Shown one piece after another: positions 1 through 8,298 of a stretch of 64,000 nucleotides of DNA. This DNA is from Streptomyces sp. NBC_00490 (GTDB lineage Bacteria; Actinomycetota; Actinomycetes; Streptomycetales; Streptomycetaceae): positions 744,001-808,000 of the forward strand of contig NZ_CP107869.1 in NCBI RefSeq assembly GCF_036013645.1, read 5' to 3'. Numbering within the stretch: position 1 is the first letter of the stretch; every line of letters begins with the position of its first letter. Under the pieces are notes generated by a model that worked only from the letters and a program-made list of their open reading frames with translations, was not told where the DNA came from and made no database searches. A program made the position numbers and the translations under genes.

Positions 1-395
1 CGGCGGCGCATTCGGAGCGCTGGCCCCGAGGCGGCTCCCTCCCTGCGGATGGGCCAATTCGTTCCGCGGACCGGCCCTCTCGAGTTCAGGCATCTGCTGT
101 GAGGCAGCCCATTTCCGCTCTCTTGAACCAGAGCCAAGCTAGTTCTAGAGTGCTTTCCAGTCAACAGAAGTGGAAGAAGCCAGATGTATCCGATCTCAAT
201 CTCATGACTACAAGTCAAGAGAGAAGGGAATTCTCAGCCGGAACCAGGCCTCGCGACCGGGCTACGCCTCGGATCGTCGGACGGTTTCCTGATCCACCGC
301 TGGTGAGCCGCCTGGCCTAGGTCCGCGCGCACGCGGCTCCAACCAGGGCGATGAGCCGCGTAACGATCTGAAGGAACGTGAGAGTGCAACAGACC
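1..395. other. Non-coding or unassigned left edge
   Basis: I see no supportable gene here. The short open frames on both strands have poor composition for a protein and no recognisable motif. The stretch from about 150 to 240 is noticeably less GC-rich than its surroundings, which fits an intergenic or decayed region upstream of the broken dehydrogenase. Confidence 0.4.
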
Positions 396-1345
396 ATGAT
401 GGCGGTCCACCTGTTCGAACACGGCGAACCCGAGGTACTCCAGTACCTGGAGGTACGCCGGGACGGCCCGCGTGGCCGCTGCCGTTCCAGCTCGGCCGGG
501 ACGCCGCCGGCGAAATCGTCGCCACCGGCACCAACGTCACCAAGTGGCACCCCGGCGACCGAGCCGTCCAACTCCCCCACCCACCATGCCGCAACTGCGC
601 CCTGTGCATCCGCGGACTGGAAAACCTGTGCGTCGACACCACCTACCCCGGACACCAGATCTTCGGCGGATACGCCCAATACGTCGTACGCCACCAGGAC
701 ACCGTCCTGCCCATCCCCGACGGCATCGACTACGCAACCGCCGCCGCCACCATGTGGACCTACACCACCCCCCTCAACTGCGCACGCCAGGCACCCGTCG
801 GCCCCGGCGACACAGTGCTCATCACCGGCGCCAGCGGCGGCATGGCCACCGCCTGCGCCCAACTGGCCAAACTCAGCGGCGCCACCGTCATCGGCACCAC
901 CACCAAGGCAGACCGCGACGACGCACTCAAGACACTCGGCTACGACCACATCCTGCACTCCACCGACCCCCACCTGCCCGCACAGGTCAGACAGCTGACA
1001 CACGGACTGGGCGCCGACGCCGTCTGGGACTGCGTCGGCGGCAACGACTTCTTCCACCTCTCCCTGTCCTGCGCACGCCTCGGCGCCACCGTCACCGTCC
1101 TGGGCACACCCCCCAGCCAAAGCTCCCGCCTCGAACTGGACGCACTCACCCTCATCGGCCAGCAAGTGAAGATCGCCGGGGTACGCGGCGCCACCCGGCG
1201 CGACCAGCAACTGTGCCTTCAACTACTGGCCGCCGGACACATCCACCCCATCATCGACCGGTCCTACCCCCTCGCAGAAGCAGCCCAGGCCCACACCTAC
1301 CTGGAAAGCCACCGCCAAGTCGGCAAAGTCATCCTCCTGCCCTGA
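396..1345 (+). pseudogene. Zinc-type alcohol dehydrogenase (MDR), frameshifted and internally deleted
   Basis: The medium-chain dehydrogenase is split over two frames. A normal amino terminus (MAVHLFEHGEPEVLQYLEV) is read from an ATG at 396/399. From about 482 the protein continues in another frame with the GRDAAGEIVATG strand, then the structural-zinc cysteines (C-x2-C-x2-C-x7-C in PCRNCALC...C), then the Rossmann part with ITGASGGMA and the carboxyl end to 1345. Only about ten codons separate the two parts, where relatives have roughly 35 to 45 residues. I therefore infer a deletion of about 100 bp with loss of frame near 455-480. No ATG or GTG start precedes the second frame, so a functional enzyme is unlikely. 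An ATG at 752 could give only the NAD-binding half. Confidence 0.75.
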
Positions 1346-1425
1346 CTGGGTCGCAGACCGCCGGTCCGAGCAGGCGGGCAGCCGACCGGAAACACTGGCC
1401 TGCCCGCCAGTCCCAACTGCCCTAA

Positions 1426-1439
1426 GAGGTCCTAACAAA
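1426..1439 (+). repeat. Left terminal inverted repeat of the IS
   Basis: GAGGTCCTAACAAA matches the reverse complement of the right end (GAAGCCCTAACAGA) at 11 of 14 bases. The TAG stop of the transposase lies inside it. Confidence 0.8.
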
Positions 1440-2267
1440 GGCGCTGTACGTGCCGGTGGGTGATGAGGCAGGTGGCGAGACCGAGGAAGGCTTCGTGGAT
1501 GTCGTCGCGTCGTTCCCAGCGGATCCGTAGGCGGCGGAAGCCGTGCAGCCAGGCGATCGTTCTCTCGACGACATAGCGGAAGATGCCCAGGCCGGAGCCG
1601 TGTGGTTGGCCTCGTTCGGCGATGACCGGGCGGATGCCGCGGGCCCAGAGCAGGCGGCGGTACTTGTCGTGGTCGTAGCCGCGGTCGGCCAGGAGCGCGT
1701 CGGGGCGGTGTCTGGGCCGGCCGACGACGCCGGACACGGCCGGAACCTTGTCCAGCAGGGGCAGCAACTGCGTGACGTCGTTGCGGTTTCCGCCGGTCAG
1801 TGACACTGCGAGCGGGATGCCCTGGCCGTCGGTGAGGACGTGGTGCTTGCTGCCCGGCCGTGCGCGGTCGACCGGGCTGGGCCCGCTTTTGGGCCGCGCC
1901 GAGCGGCCCGCACGTGCGAGGAGTCGATCACCGCCCGCGACCAGTCCAGTTTCTTCGCGGCCCGCAGCTTCTTCAGCAGCACCAGGTGCAACTTGTCCCA
2001 CACACCGGCCTCGTTCCATGCGGCGAGGCGCCGCCAGCACGTCATGCCGGAGCCGAAGCCCAGCTCCTGGGGCAGGTACTCCCACTGAATGCCGGTGTGC
2101 AGCACGAACAGGATGCCGCACAACGCCTGCCGGTCCGGGATCCGCGGCCGGCCCTCCACCAGCTTCGGACCCGGCTGGGGCAGCAACGGCTCGACCAGCG
2201 ACCACAGTTCGTCCGAGACGATCCACGGACGCGACTCCCTCTTTCCCACGACAACACCAACGAGCAA
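1432..2267 (-). CDS. IS5-family DDE transposase, two frames joined by a -1 frameshift
   Basis: The first frame (2267 or GTG 2249 down to 1797) has the DUF4096-type N-terminal region ([25 protein letters not shown]) and the first catalytic Asp in [10 protein letters not shown]. The second frame, which ends at 1432, has [12 protein letters not shown], the second Asp in [12 protein letters not shown] and the Glu in [16 protein letters not shown]. Together they make one DDE nuclease of about 270 residues. The frames overlap around a CCCAAAA heptamer, typical of IS427-group elements that make OrfAB by programmed -1 frameshifting. No internal stop appears in either frame. The protein cuts and joins the ends of this element. 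Confidence 0.85.
1887..1893 (-). promoter_or_regulatory. Probable -1 ribosomal frameshift site
   Basis: On the minus strand the heptamer is C CCA AAA in the first-frame register, a canonical X XXY YYZ slippery site. Slipping back one base gives CCC AAA A, the register of the second frame. Confidence 0.7.
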
Positions 2268-2296
2268 CCAGACCGACAGTCACATGATCAACAGCT

Positions 2297-2310
2297 TCTG
2301 TTAGGGCTTC
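2297..2310 (-). repeat. Right terminal inverted repeat of the IS
   Basis: On the minus strand this reads GAAGCCCTAACAGA, pairing with the left end. The flanking TAA at 2311-2313 copies the TAA at 1423-1425. Confidence 0.8.
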
Positions 2311-3101
2311 TAAGCTCGCGGTTCCGTGTAGCGAGCCGCGAGTGTCGGCTGGTTGCCGCCCGCGACAAACGCCGCCTCCGCGGTGAGCAGGGCGTCCAGG
2401 GCGGAGTCCTGACCCTCCAGACCAGGAGCACAGACGGTCTCGCCCAGGCGCAGCCCGGTCAGGCTGGCCGACGCCACGTCCTCGGGAGTCATCGCCCAGG
2501 GGATGCTGTGGCCGGCGCCACTGTTCCACTCCGTTGCCACAACGCCGGGGCACACGACCTGAACCCGGAGCGGGGTGTCGGCGAGTTCGCCGGCGAGGGT
2601 GCGGGTGAAGCCCAGGGTGGCGGCCTTCGCGGCGACGTACAGGGTGCGCCGGGGCGCTCGCGAGTCCGTGAAGCCCGCGCTGAAGGCGAGAAGCGAAGCG
2701 ACGGTGACGATCGCGCCTTCGCCTGCCGCGAGCATTCCGGGAAGTGCGGCGTGGACCAGCCGGACGGGGGCCACGGCATTGAGGGTGAGCAGGGGCTCGA
2801 TGTCGTTCGCCGCGACCTCCGTGAGGGGGGCGTAGCCGCCGGCACCGGCGTTGCTGATGAGCGTGCGCACGTCCCCGGCGGCCAGGCGGTCGGTGACAGT
2901 GGCGATGCCGTCGTGGGTACCGAGGTCGGCGGGCAGCACCTCGACGGCTGCTCCACGGGCACGGAGTTCCTCGGCGAGGTCGGCGAGCCGGTCGGCACGT
3001 CGCGCCACCAGGACGAGGTCATGGTCGCCCGCCAGGAGACGGGCGTAGGCGGCGCCGATACCGGAGGAGGCGCCAGTGATCAAAGCAATGGTTCGAGTCA
3101 T
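2310..3101 (-). CDS. SDR-family NAD(P)-dependent oxidoreductase
   Basis: This is a classical short-chain dehydrogenase of 263 residues, the usual length. The N-terminal cofactor motif is TGASSGIG (about residues 10-17), followed by the NAG motif (LISNAGAGG), the catalytic Ser region VASLLAFSAG and the YVAAK catalytic pair. It probably oxidises or reduces a small alcohol or ketone in the cytoplasm; the substrate cannot be told. The gene is divergent from a decayed and an intact MarR gene, and a palindrome lies just upstream of its start, so MarR control is likely. An IS sits directly at its stop codon. Its own reading frame is intact. Confidence 0.85.
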   Translation of the reverse strand: MTRTIALITGASSGIGAAYARLLAGDHDLVLVARRADRLADLAEELRARGAAVEVLPADLGTHDGIATVTDRLAAGDVRTLISNAGAGGYAPLTEVAANDIEPLLTLNAVAPVRLVHAALPGMLAAGEGAIVTVASLLAFSAGFTDSRAPRRTLYVAAKAATLGFTRTLAGELADTPLRVQVVCPGVVATEWNSGAGHSIPWAMTPEDVASASLTGLRLGETVCAPGLEGQDSALDALLTAEAAFVAGGNQPTLAARYTEPRA

Positions 3102-3135
3102 GAGGCTGATTATTGCTCAAACGCCGAGTCGATGC

Positions 3136-3145
3136 CAAACGTTTG
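3136..3145. promoter_or_regulatory. Palindrome CAAACGTTTG, putative MarR operator
   Basis: This perfect 10-bp palindrome sits about 35 bp upstream of the SDR start, with a CAAACG half-site repeated at about 3119-3124. Position and sequence fit an operator for the adjacent MarR regulators; binding is inferred. Confidence 0.5.
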
Positions 3146-3174
3146 ATAGTAATAAAGCGTCGTACCCTTCCTCT

Positions 3175-3418
3175 GTGACTCGACACAACCCTGGGCGTTG
3201 CGCCGCGCGGAACTGGCGGTGCAGAGACTCAACGAGCAGCAGCTGCGCCCGCTGGGGCTGGCGGCCCCGCACTACACACTCCTGACTTCGGTGCACGCGA
3301 CCCGGGGCTCACCGGCGCCGAGCTGGCCCGCCGCCTCCGCGTGACCCCCCAGGCCGCCACGCGAGCATCGCTGCGGGCGTTGCTCGACCCGGTGTCCGAG
3401 ACGGTTCGCCGGCGCTGA
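3175..3418 (+). pseudogene. Decayed MarR-family regulator
   Basis: Pieces of a MarR gene can be read in successive frames: a GTG start region (VTRHN), then WALRRAELAVQ...LRPLGLAAPHYTLL, then after a frameshift near 3300 GLTGAELARRLRVTPQAA. The sequence then jumps straight to a carboxyl end, LRALLDPVSETVRRR, followed by TGA. The same segments, in the same order, occur intact in the MarR gene immediately downstream (RRAEWAVQ, LRPLGIAAAQYTLL, GLTGAELARRLNVTPQAV, LRTLLDEVADVVREA). This is therefore a tandem paralogue that has lost the recognition helix and wing and carries at least two frame lesions. Confidence 0.75.
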
Positions 3419-3471
3419 CCTCGCCGCGGCCCTCTCCGCGTGGCTGCCGTCGGACCAGGCGAGCCCGGCTC

Positions 3472-3528
3472 ATATGCAGCTGACTTATGCATATCAGGCC
3501 GTTGACGTCTGAGCGGGTGCCGTATTCT
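3472..3528 (+). promoter_or_regulatory. Inverted repeat and promoter ahead of MarR
   Basis: ATATGCA (3472-3478) and TGCATAT (3488-3494) form a 7-9-7 inverted repeat. It is followed by TTGACG (3502-3507) and TATTCT (3523-3528), a plausible -35/-10 pair 15 bp apart. The -10 ends 7 bp before the GTG start, which suggests a leaderless transcript repressed from the inverted repeat. Confidence 0.5.
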
Positions 3529-3534
3529 CGCCGC

Positions 3535-3990
3535 GTGAGACACGATGACGAGCAGCCCATCGGTGCCGACGCACTGGAGCGAGTGACGTGGGCGCTTCGC
3601 AGGGCGGAGTGGGCGGTGCAGGCCCGCAAGGATCAGCGGCTGCGACCGCTGGGTATCGCGGCCGCGCAGTACACCCTGCTGATGAACATCCACAGCGACC
3701 CCGGCCTGACCGGCGCGGAACTGGCCCGCCGTCTGAACGTCACCCCGCAAGCCGTGGCCTCTCAGGTGGCCCGCCTGGAGGAGCGCGGTCACCTGGAACG
3801 CCGACCGCACCCGCGCCACCGCCATGTGCAGGAGCTGCACCTCACCGACGCCGGCCTCGACTCCCTGCGCGACGCCGACGCCGTGATCATGGGGATCGAA
3901 CAGCTGATCGCCGCGAAGCTGGGGCCTCGGAAGACCGCACAGCTGAGGACGTTGCTCGACGAGGTGGCCGACGTGGTCCGCGAGGCATGA
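3535..3990 (+). CDS. MarR-family transcriptional regulator
   Basis: A winged-helix regulator of 151 residues, typical for MarR. The helix-turn-helix region is GLTGAELARRLNVTPQAVASQVARLEERGHLER, followed by the wing and a carboxyl dimer helix (LRTLLDEVADVVREA). I chose GTG 3535 because the decayed neighbour also begins at such a GTG and because a -10 element ends 7 bp upstream, implying leaderless translation; an in-frame ATG at 3487 lies inside the operator-like repeat. It probably represses itself and the divergent SDR gene and is released by a small ligand. It is the surviving copy of a tandem duplication. Confidence 0.85.
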   Translation: MRHDDEQPIGADALERVTWALRRAEWAVQARKDQRLRPLGIAAAQYTLLMNIHSDPGLTGAELARRLNVTPQAVASQVARLEERGHLERRPHPRHRHVQELHLTDAGLDSLRDADAVIMGIEQLIAAKLGPRKTAQLRTLLDEVADVVREA

Positions 3991-4424
3991 GCGGGTAAGC
4001 CTGCCGACCCTCGTCCCCCACGGACGAGCACCGGTTCGGTCGACAGAGCTGGATCGTGCGGAGCCGCCAAGAGCCCGGTGCCAGAACCGTCACCGGCAAC
4101 CCGTCCCACCGGGCCGGCACCGTCGAGCTCGGCGCGGGTGAGGACGCCGCTTCCAACTCCGCCTCGGCCTCCGGTCCAGCTAGCACCGACGCCACCACGC
4201 AGCCCTGGACCATCAAGCCGACAGAAGACGCCGCATGCCTCCCTCACTCCGAGCCGATGGGCAGTCTTGTTCGATCACGTCGGGCGACGACGAGCGTCCC
4301 CCCACGGTCGCGGCCGGAGGCGGTGGCGTACCGCGGGCGTGGTACGGGCAGTGACCGCCGGAGGGCGACGCAAAAGGCTGCCTCCTGCAAGAACCTTGAG
4401 GCCTGAACAACCTGGAGGTTGATT
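3991..4424. other. Intergenic region, no gene seen
   Basis: Open frames here on both strands lack motifs and sensible starts. The only clear signal is GGAGG at 4414-4418, the ribosome-binding site of the next gene. Confidence 0.5.
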
Positions 4425-5363
4425 GTGATCGAGGTGAACGGCCTCAGTAAGAGGTACGGGGACAAGCTCGCGGTCGACGCGCTGAGCTTCACCGTGCGTC
4501 CTGGAGTGGTGACGGGCTTTCTCGGGCCCAATGGGGCGGGCAAGTCGACGACGATGCGGATGGTCATGGGTCTGGACCGGCCGTCGTCCGGAACGGTCCG
4601 CGTCAACGGCCGCCCCTACGAGCAGCACAGGGCTCCGCTGCAGGAGATCGGGGCGCTGCTGGAGGCGAAGGCGATCCACCCCGGACGCTCGGCGTACAAC
4701 CACCTGCTCGCGCTGGCGGCGAGCAACGGCATCGGCAAGCGGCGGGTGCTGGAGGTGATCGACATGGTGGGCCTGACGGAGGTGGCCCGCAAGCGGGCGG
4801 GCGGGTTCTCGCTGGGCATGGGGCAGCGGCTGGGCATCGCCTCGGCACTGCTCGGCGATCCGCAGATCGTCATGCTGGACGAGCCGGTCAACGGCCTCGA
4901 TCCCGAAGGGGTGTTGTGGATCCGCAACCTTTTGAAGGGTCTCGCGGATCTGGGGCGGACCGTCTTCGTCTCCTCTCACTTGATGACCGAGATGGCGTTG
5001 ATCGCCGAGGACCTCATTGTGATCGGGAAGGGCCGGCTGCTGTCCGCGGGCCCGCTGGCCGACTTCGTCGCCCAGTCGTCCAGCCGGAGCGTACGGGTGC
5101 AGTCACCGCAGGCCGCGCCCCTGCGTGAGCTGCTGGTGGGTGACGGCGTCGTGGTCACCAGCAGCCGGCCCGGCGTGCTGGAGGTCCAAGGGCTGGAGGC
5201 CGCAGAGATCGGCGAACGCGCCGCGGCCGCCGGGCTGGTGCTGCACGAGCTGTTCGTCCAGGAGGCGTCGCTGGAGGAGGCGTTCATGGAGCTGACCCGC
5301 GACTCCGTTGAATACCACGCCACCACCGCAGAGTTCGCCACCGCCGGAAGGACGAGCCGATGA
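4425..5363 (+). CDS. ABC transporter ATP-binding protein (drug-export type)
   Basis: This nucleotide-binding subunit of 312 residues belongs to the ABC-2/CcmA group. It has Walker A GPNGAGKS (about residue 33), the signature FSLGMGQRLGIA, Walker B IVMLDEPVNGLDPEG and the switch His in VFVSSHLMTE. The roughly 100-residue tail after the switch region is usual for bacitracin- or daunorubicin-type exporters. I prefer the GTG at 4425, six bases after GGAGG; a TTG at 4419 is too close. The stop overlaps the permease start (ATGA), so the two are translationally coupled. With the histidine kinase and response regulator that follow, it forms a four-gene export and sensing operon, probably for a peptide or antibiotic. 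The substrate is not readable from sequence. Confidence 0.9.
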   Translation: MIEVNGLSKRYGDKLAVDALSFTVRPGVVTGFLGPNGAGKSTTMRMVMGLDRPSSGTVRVNGRPYEQHRAPLQEIGALLEAKAIHPGRSAYNHLLALAASNGIGKRRVLEVIDMVGLTEVARKRAGGFSLGMGQRLGIASALLGDPQIVMLDEPVNGLDPEGVLWIRNLLKGLADLGRTVFVSSHLMTEMALIAEDLIVIGKGRLLSAGPLADFVAQSSSRSVRVQSPQAAPLRELLVGDGVVVTSSRPGVLEVQGLEAAEIGERAAAAGLVLHELFVQEASLEEAFMELTRDSVEYHATTAEFATAGRTSR

Positions 5364-6205
5364 GCACCACTGCCCTCGACACTCAGGACGCGCAGAAGAC
5401 GGCCGGGCCCGCCGGGCGGCATGCGAATGACCAGCGGGTGACCTTTCCGCGGGTCGTCCACATGGAATGGATCAAACTGCGCTCGCTACGCTCGACGCTC
5501 TACACGCTGGCGATCACCGTGACCCTGGTCGTCGGCCTCGGGCTGCTGTTCAGCAGTGTGGTCGGCTCAGGAGACGGTCCCGATCAGAATGATTTCGGTG
5601 ACCCCACCTCGATCAGCCTGGGCGGGGTGTTGCTCGCCTCGCTGGCCGTCGCGGTGCTCGGGGTGCTGATGAGTGCCGGCGAGTACGCCACCGGGTCCAT
5701 CCGTGCCACGTTGGCCGCGGTCCCCTCACGCCTGCCTGTGCTGTGGGGCAAGGTGGCCGTCTTCGCCTTGGTGAGCTTCGTGCTCATGTTCCTCGCTGCC
5801 CTGGGAGCCTTCCTGGCCGGTCAGTCGATCCTGTCCTCTCGCGGTCTGGACACCGCCGCGCTGTCCGATCCAGGGGTGTTCCGGGCGCTTGCCGGCGCTG
5901 CCGTCTATCTGACCGGTGCCGGGCTGATCGGCTTGGCGGTCGGCGTCCTGCTGCGCAACACCGCCGGGGCGATCACCCTCGTGGTGGGCGCGCTGTTCGT
6001 GGTGCCGGGGCTGATCCAGCTTCTGCCGAGCAGTTGGAACGACGCCATCGGCCCGTACCTTCCGTCGAACGCGGCGGACGCGGTCATGGCGGTGCAAACG
6101 GCCGGTGACTCGCTGTCACCCGGATCCGGGCTCGTGGTGTACGCCGGTTACATTGTTGTGCTCCTGGCCGGTGCGGCCGTCCTGCTCAAGCGGCGCGACG
6201 CGTGA
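5360..6205 (+). CDS. ABC-2 type permease
   Basis: A membrane subunit of 281 residues. A cytoplasmic N-terminal stretch of about 35 residues leads into six predicted hydrophobic segments, such as TLYTLAITVTLVVGLGLLF and AITLVVGALFVVPGLIQLL. The sequence MEWIKLRSLRSTLYTL before the first segment is typical of ABC-2 permeases from Actinobacteria. It overlaps the ATPase gene by four bases and should form a 2+2 exporter with it in the plasma membrane. Confidence 0.85.
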   Translation: MSTTALDTQDAQKTAGPAGRHANDQRVTFPRVVHMEWIKLRSLRSTLYTLAITVTLVVGLGLLFSSVVGSGDGPDQNDFGDPTSISLGGVLLASLAVAVLGVLMSAGEYATGSIRATLAAVPSRLPVLWGKVAVFALVSFVLMFLAALGAFLAGQSILSSRGLDTAALSDPGVFRALAGAAVYLTGAGLIGLAVGVLLRNTAGAITLVVGALFVVPGLIQLLPSSWNDAIGPYLPSNAADAVMAVQTAGDSLSPGSGLVVYAGYIVVLLAGAAVLLKRRDA

Positions 6206-6313
6206 GCCCCATCGCCTCGGACATCCCTCCAACCCGCTCGTACGCTGTCAGGCCTGAGGCGGGTGGCCACATCTGTGCGAAACCGAGGACCTGTACTAAG
6301 GAACGGTGAAGCC

Positions 6314-7582
6314 GTGATCGGACCTGCGTCGCTGCGACGGGTCACCGGCGCGCACCCACGGTTGATCGACGCCGCCCTCGCCACCCTCGTGGGCGGTCTC
6401 GGCCTGCTGCCCCTGCTGTTCGGACGGTGGCCCGACGGCGTACGCCCCTCGGGTGCCGACGCCGTCGCCGCGGCGGCCGCGTTCCTGCTTCTGCTCGCCC
6501 GCCGCCGGGCACCGCTGCCCGTCCTGGCGCTGACCGTGCTCGGGGAGGTGGCCTTCACCGTCCTGGAGTCGTATCCGTCACGGGTGCTGAAGATCGCCGC
6601 GTTGATCGCGGTCTACACCGTGGCCCGAACGGTCCGCCGGCGGATCGCCCTGATCGCCGTCACGGGCACAGCCCTCTCCCTGTACGCCGTCATCACCTAC
6701 TCGACGGATTCGGCCACCGGCCCGGAGGCCGGCGCCGTGTTCGCCTGGACCGGGATGTTCGCCGCCGTCGGGGCCACCGTACGCACCTGGCACGCCTACG
6801 CCGCCGCGATGGAGGAGCGAGCTCTACGGGCGGAGGCGACCAAGGAAGAAGAGGCCCGCCGCCGGGTCGCCGAGGAGCGGCTGCGCATCGCGCGGGAGCT
6901 CCACGACGTGATCGCCCACCACATCGCCCTGATCACCATTCAGGCCGGGCTGGCCGATCGTTTCCTGCGAGGCCGGCCGGATCAGGCCGAGGTGGCGCTC
7001 GGCCACATCCGTGACGCCGGCCGCACGGTCCTGGACGAACTGGGCCCGCTGCTGCACGTACTGCGACAGTCCGGCGACGAGACGGACGAGGCCCCGCCGA
7101 CCGACCCCGTGCCCGGCCTGTCCCGCCTCGGAGCGCTTCTCGAATCGCTGGCCGCGGCCGGGCTGAGCGTCCGCCATCGGCAGACCGGCCACCCGCGCCC
7201 CCTGCCGACCGCCATCGACCTGGCCGCCTACCGCGTCATCCAGGAAGGGCTGACCAACGCCCACAAACACGGCGCGACCGCTGAGGCGGACCTGCTCGTC
7301 GACTACGGGCCCGACGAACTGTGCATCCACATCACCAACCTGCCGCACCTCGGCTCGCCCCCGGTGTCGGCCGCTACCGGCACCGGCCACGGACTGACGG
7401 GCATGCGCGAGCGCGCCCACGCGGTCGGCGGCAGCCTTCGTGCGGCAGCGGACGCCGACGGTCGTTTCCTCCTCGCCGTGCGTCTACCGCTGCCCGTAGC
7501 CGGACCACCGACCGACACCCGCGCATCAGATCGGTCCGGCACCGCCCTGCGCGCTACCGCCGCTGAGGGAAGACTGGGATGA
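6314..7582 (+). CDS. NarL-type sensor histidine kinase
   Basis: A HisKA_3 kinase of about 422 residues. The N-terminal half has several membrane helices; the phospho-accepting His is in RIARELHDVIAHHIALI. The ATP-binding domain follows (AYRVIQEGLTNAHKHG, then GTGHGLTGMRERAHAVGG). It autophosphorylates and passes phosphate to the next gene product. I prefer GTG 6314, with AAGGAA about ten bases upstream; a GTG at 6263 would add 17 weakly composed residues. The ABC pair lies about 110 bp upstream, and the stop overlaps the regulator start (ATGA), which argues for one sensing and export unit. Confidence 0.85.
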   Translation: MIGPASLRRVTGAHPRLIDAALATLVGGLGLLPLLFGRWPDGVRPSGADAVAAAAAFLLLLARRRAPLPVLALTVLGEVAFTVLESYPSRVLKIAALIAVYTVARTVRRRIALIAVTGTALSLYAVITYSTDSATGPEAGAVFAWTGMFAAVGATVRTWHAYAAAMEERALRAEATKEEEARRRVAEERLRIARELHDVIAHHIALITIQAGLADRFLRGRPDQAEVALGHIRDAGRTVLDELGPLLHVLRQSGDETDEAPPTDPVPGLSRLGALLESLAAAGLSVRHRQTGHPRPLPTAIDLAAYRVIQEGLTNAHKHGATAEADLLVDYGPDELCIHITNLPHLGSPPVSAATGTGHGLTGMRERAHAVGGSLRAAADADGRFLLAVRLPLPVAGPPTDTRASDRSGTALRATAAEGRLG

Positions 7583-8244
7583 CCATCCGCGTTCTGCTCG
7601 CCGACGACCAGGCCCTCGTCCGCACCAGCTTCCGCATGCTCATCGAGTCGGAGCCGGACATGGAGGTGGTCGGAGAGGCTGCGACGGGTGAGGAGGCGGT
7701 CAGGCTGGCCCGCAGCACGTGTGCCGACGTCGTGCTGATGGACATCCGGATGCCCGACATGGACGGTCTCGCCGCCACCCGCGCCATCTCGGCGGACGAG
7801 GACCTCGCGGGCGTACGGGTACTGATCCTGACGACCTTCGAGGCCGACGAGCACGTCTTCCAGGCGCTGCGTGCCGGGGCCAGCGGGTTCCTGGGAAAAA
7901 GTGTGGACCTCTCCTACCTCCTCGACGCCGTCCGGCTGGTCGCCCGCGGTGAAGCGCTGCTGTCACCCAGGGCGACCAAGGCACTCATCGCCCACTACCT
8001 CACCACGCCCGACATGACGAGCACTCCGGCCCCGGAGCTGACGAGCCTGACCGTACGCGAGCGCCAAGTGCTCGCCCTCGTGGCCGGCGGCCTCTCCAAC
8101 GACGCCATCGCCGAACAGCTCCACATCTCGCCCTCGACCGCCAAGACCCATGTGAACCGCATCATGGCCAAGCTCGACGTCCGCGCCCGCGCCCAACTGG
8201 TCGTGGTCGCCTACCAGACCGGCTACGCCCACCCCAGCGCATGA
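7579..8244 (+). CDS. LuxR/NarL-family response regulator
   Basis: A response regulator of 221 residues. The receiver domain shows LADDQ, the phospho-acceptor Asp in VVLMDIRMPDMDG, and the conserved Thr and Lys (ILTTFEADE, FLGKS). The C-terminal GerE-type DNA-binding domain is LTVRERQVLALVAGGLSNDAIAEQL through STAKTHVNRIMAKLDVRARAQL. Its start overlaps the stop of the partner kinase by four bases. It is expected to control the upstream ABC genes. Confidence 0.9.
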   Translation: MTIRVLLADDQALVRTSFRMLIESEPDMEVVGEAATGEEAVRLARSTCADVVLMDIRMPDMDGLAATRAISADEDLAGVRVLILTTFEADEHVFQALRAGASGFLGKSVDLSYLLDAVRLVARGEALLSPRATKALIAHYLTTPDMTSTPAPELTSLTVRERQVLALVAGGLSNDAIAEQLHISPSTAKTHVNRIMAKLDVRARAQLVVVAYQTGYAHPSA

Positions 8245-8298
8245 CCGGCTGAGGCGTACCGGCAAGTTGCCCGACCGTGCAGCCAACCGCCTCCAGGG

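Larger units (their letters stand above)
1426..2310. mobile_element. Complete IS5-family (IS427-type) insertion sequence, about 885 bp
   Basis: The element is bounded by 14-bp terminal inverted repeats that match at 11 of 14 positions and is flanked on both sides by the triplet TAA (1423-1425 and 2311-2313), which fits the 2-4 bp target duplication of this IS group. It carries one transposase in two overlapping frames read leftward. It lies exactly at the 3-prime end of the neighbouring SDR gene, whose TAG stop overlaps the right target copy. Because TAA was duplicated, the SDR stop codon was preserved by the insertion. The ends and both frames look intact, so the copy may be active. Confidence 0.85.

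Noticed and set aside
99..320. 73-codon plus-strand frame at the left edge
   Set aside because: Weak start and no recognisable motif.
1860..3146. Plus-strand frame of 428 codons across the IS and SDR
   Set aside because: It crosses an IS boundary and lies antisense to two genes with clear motifs.
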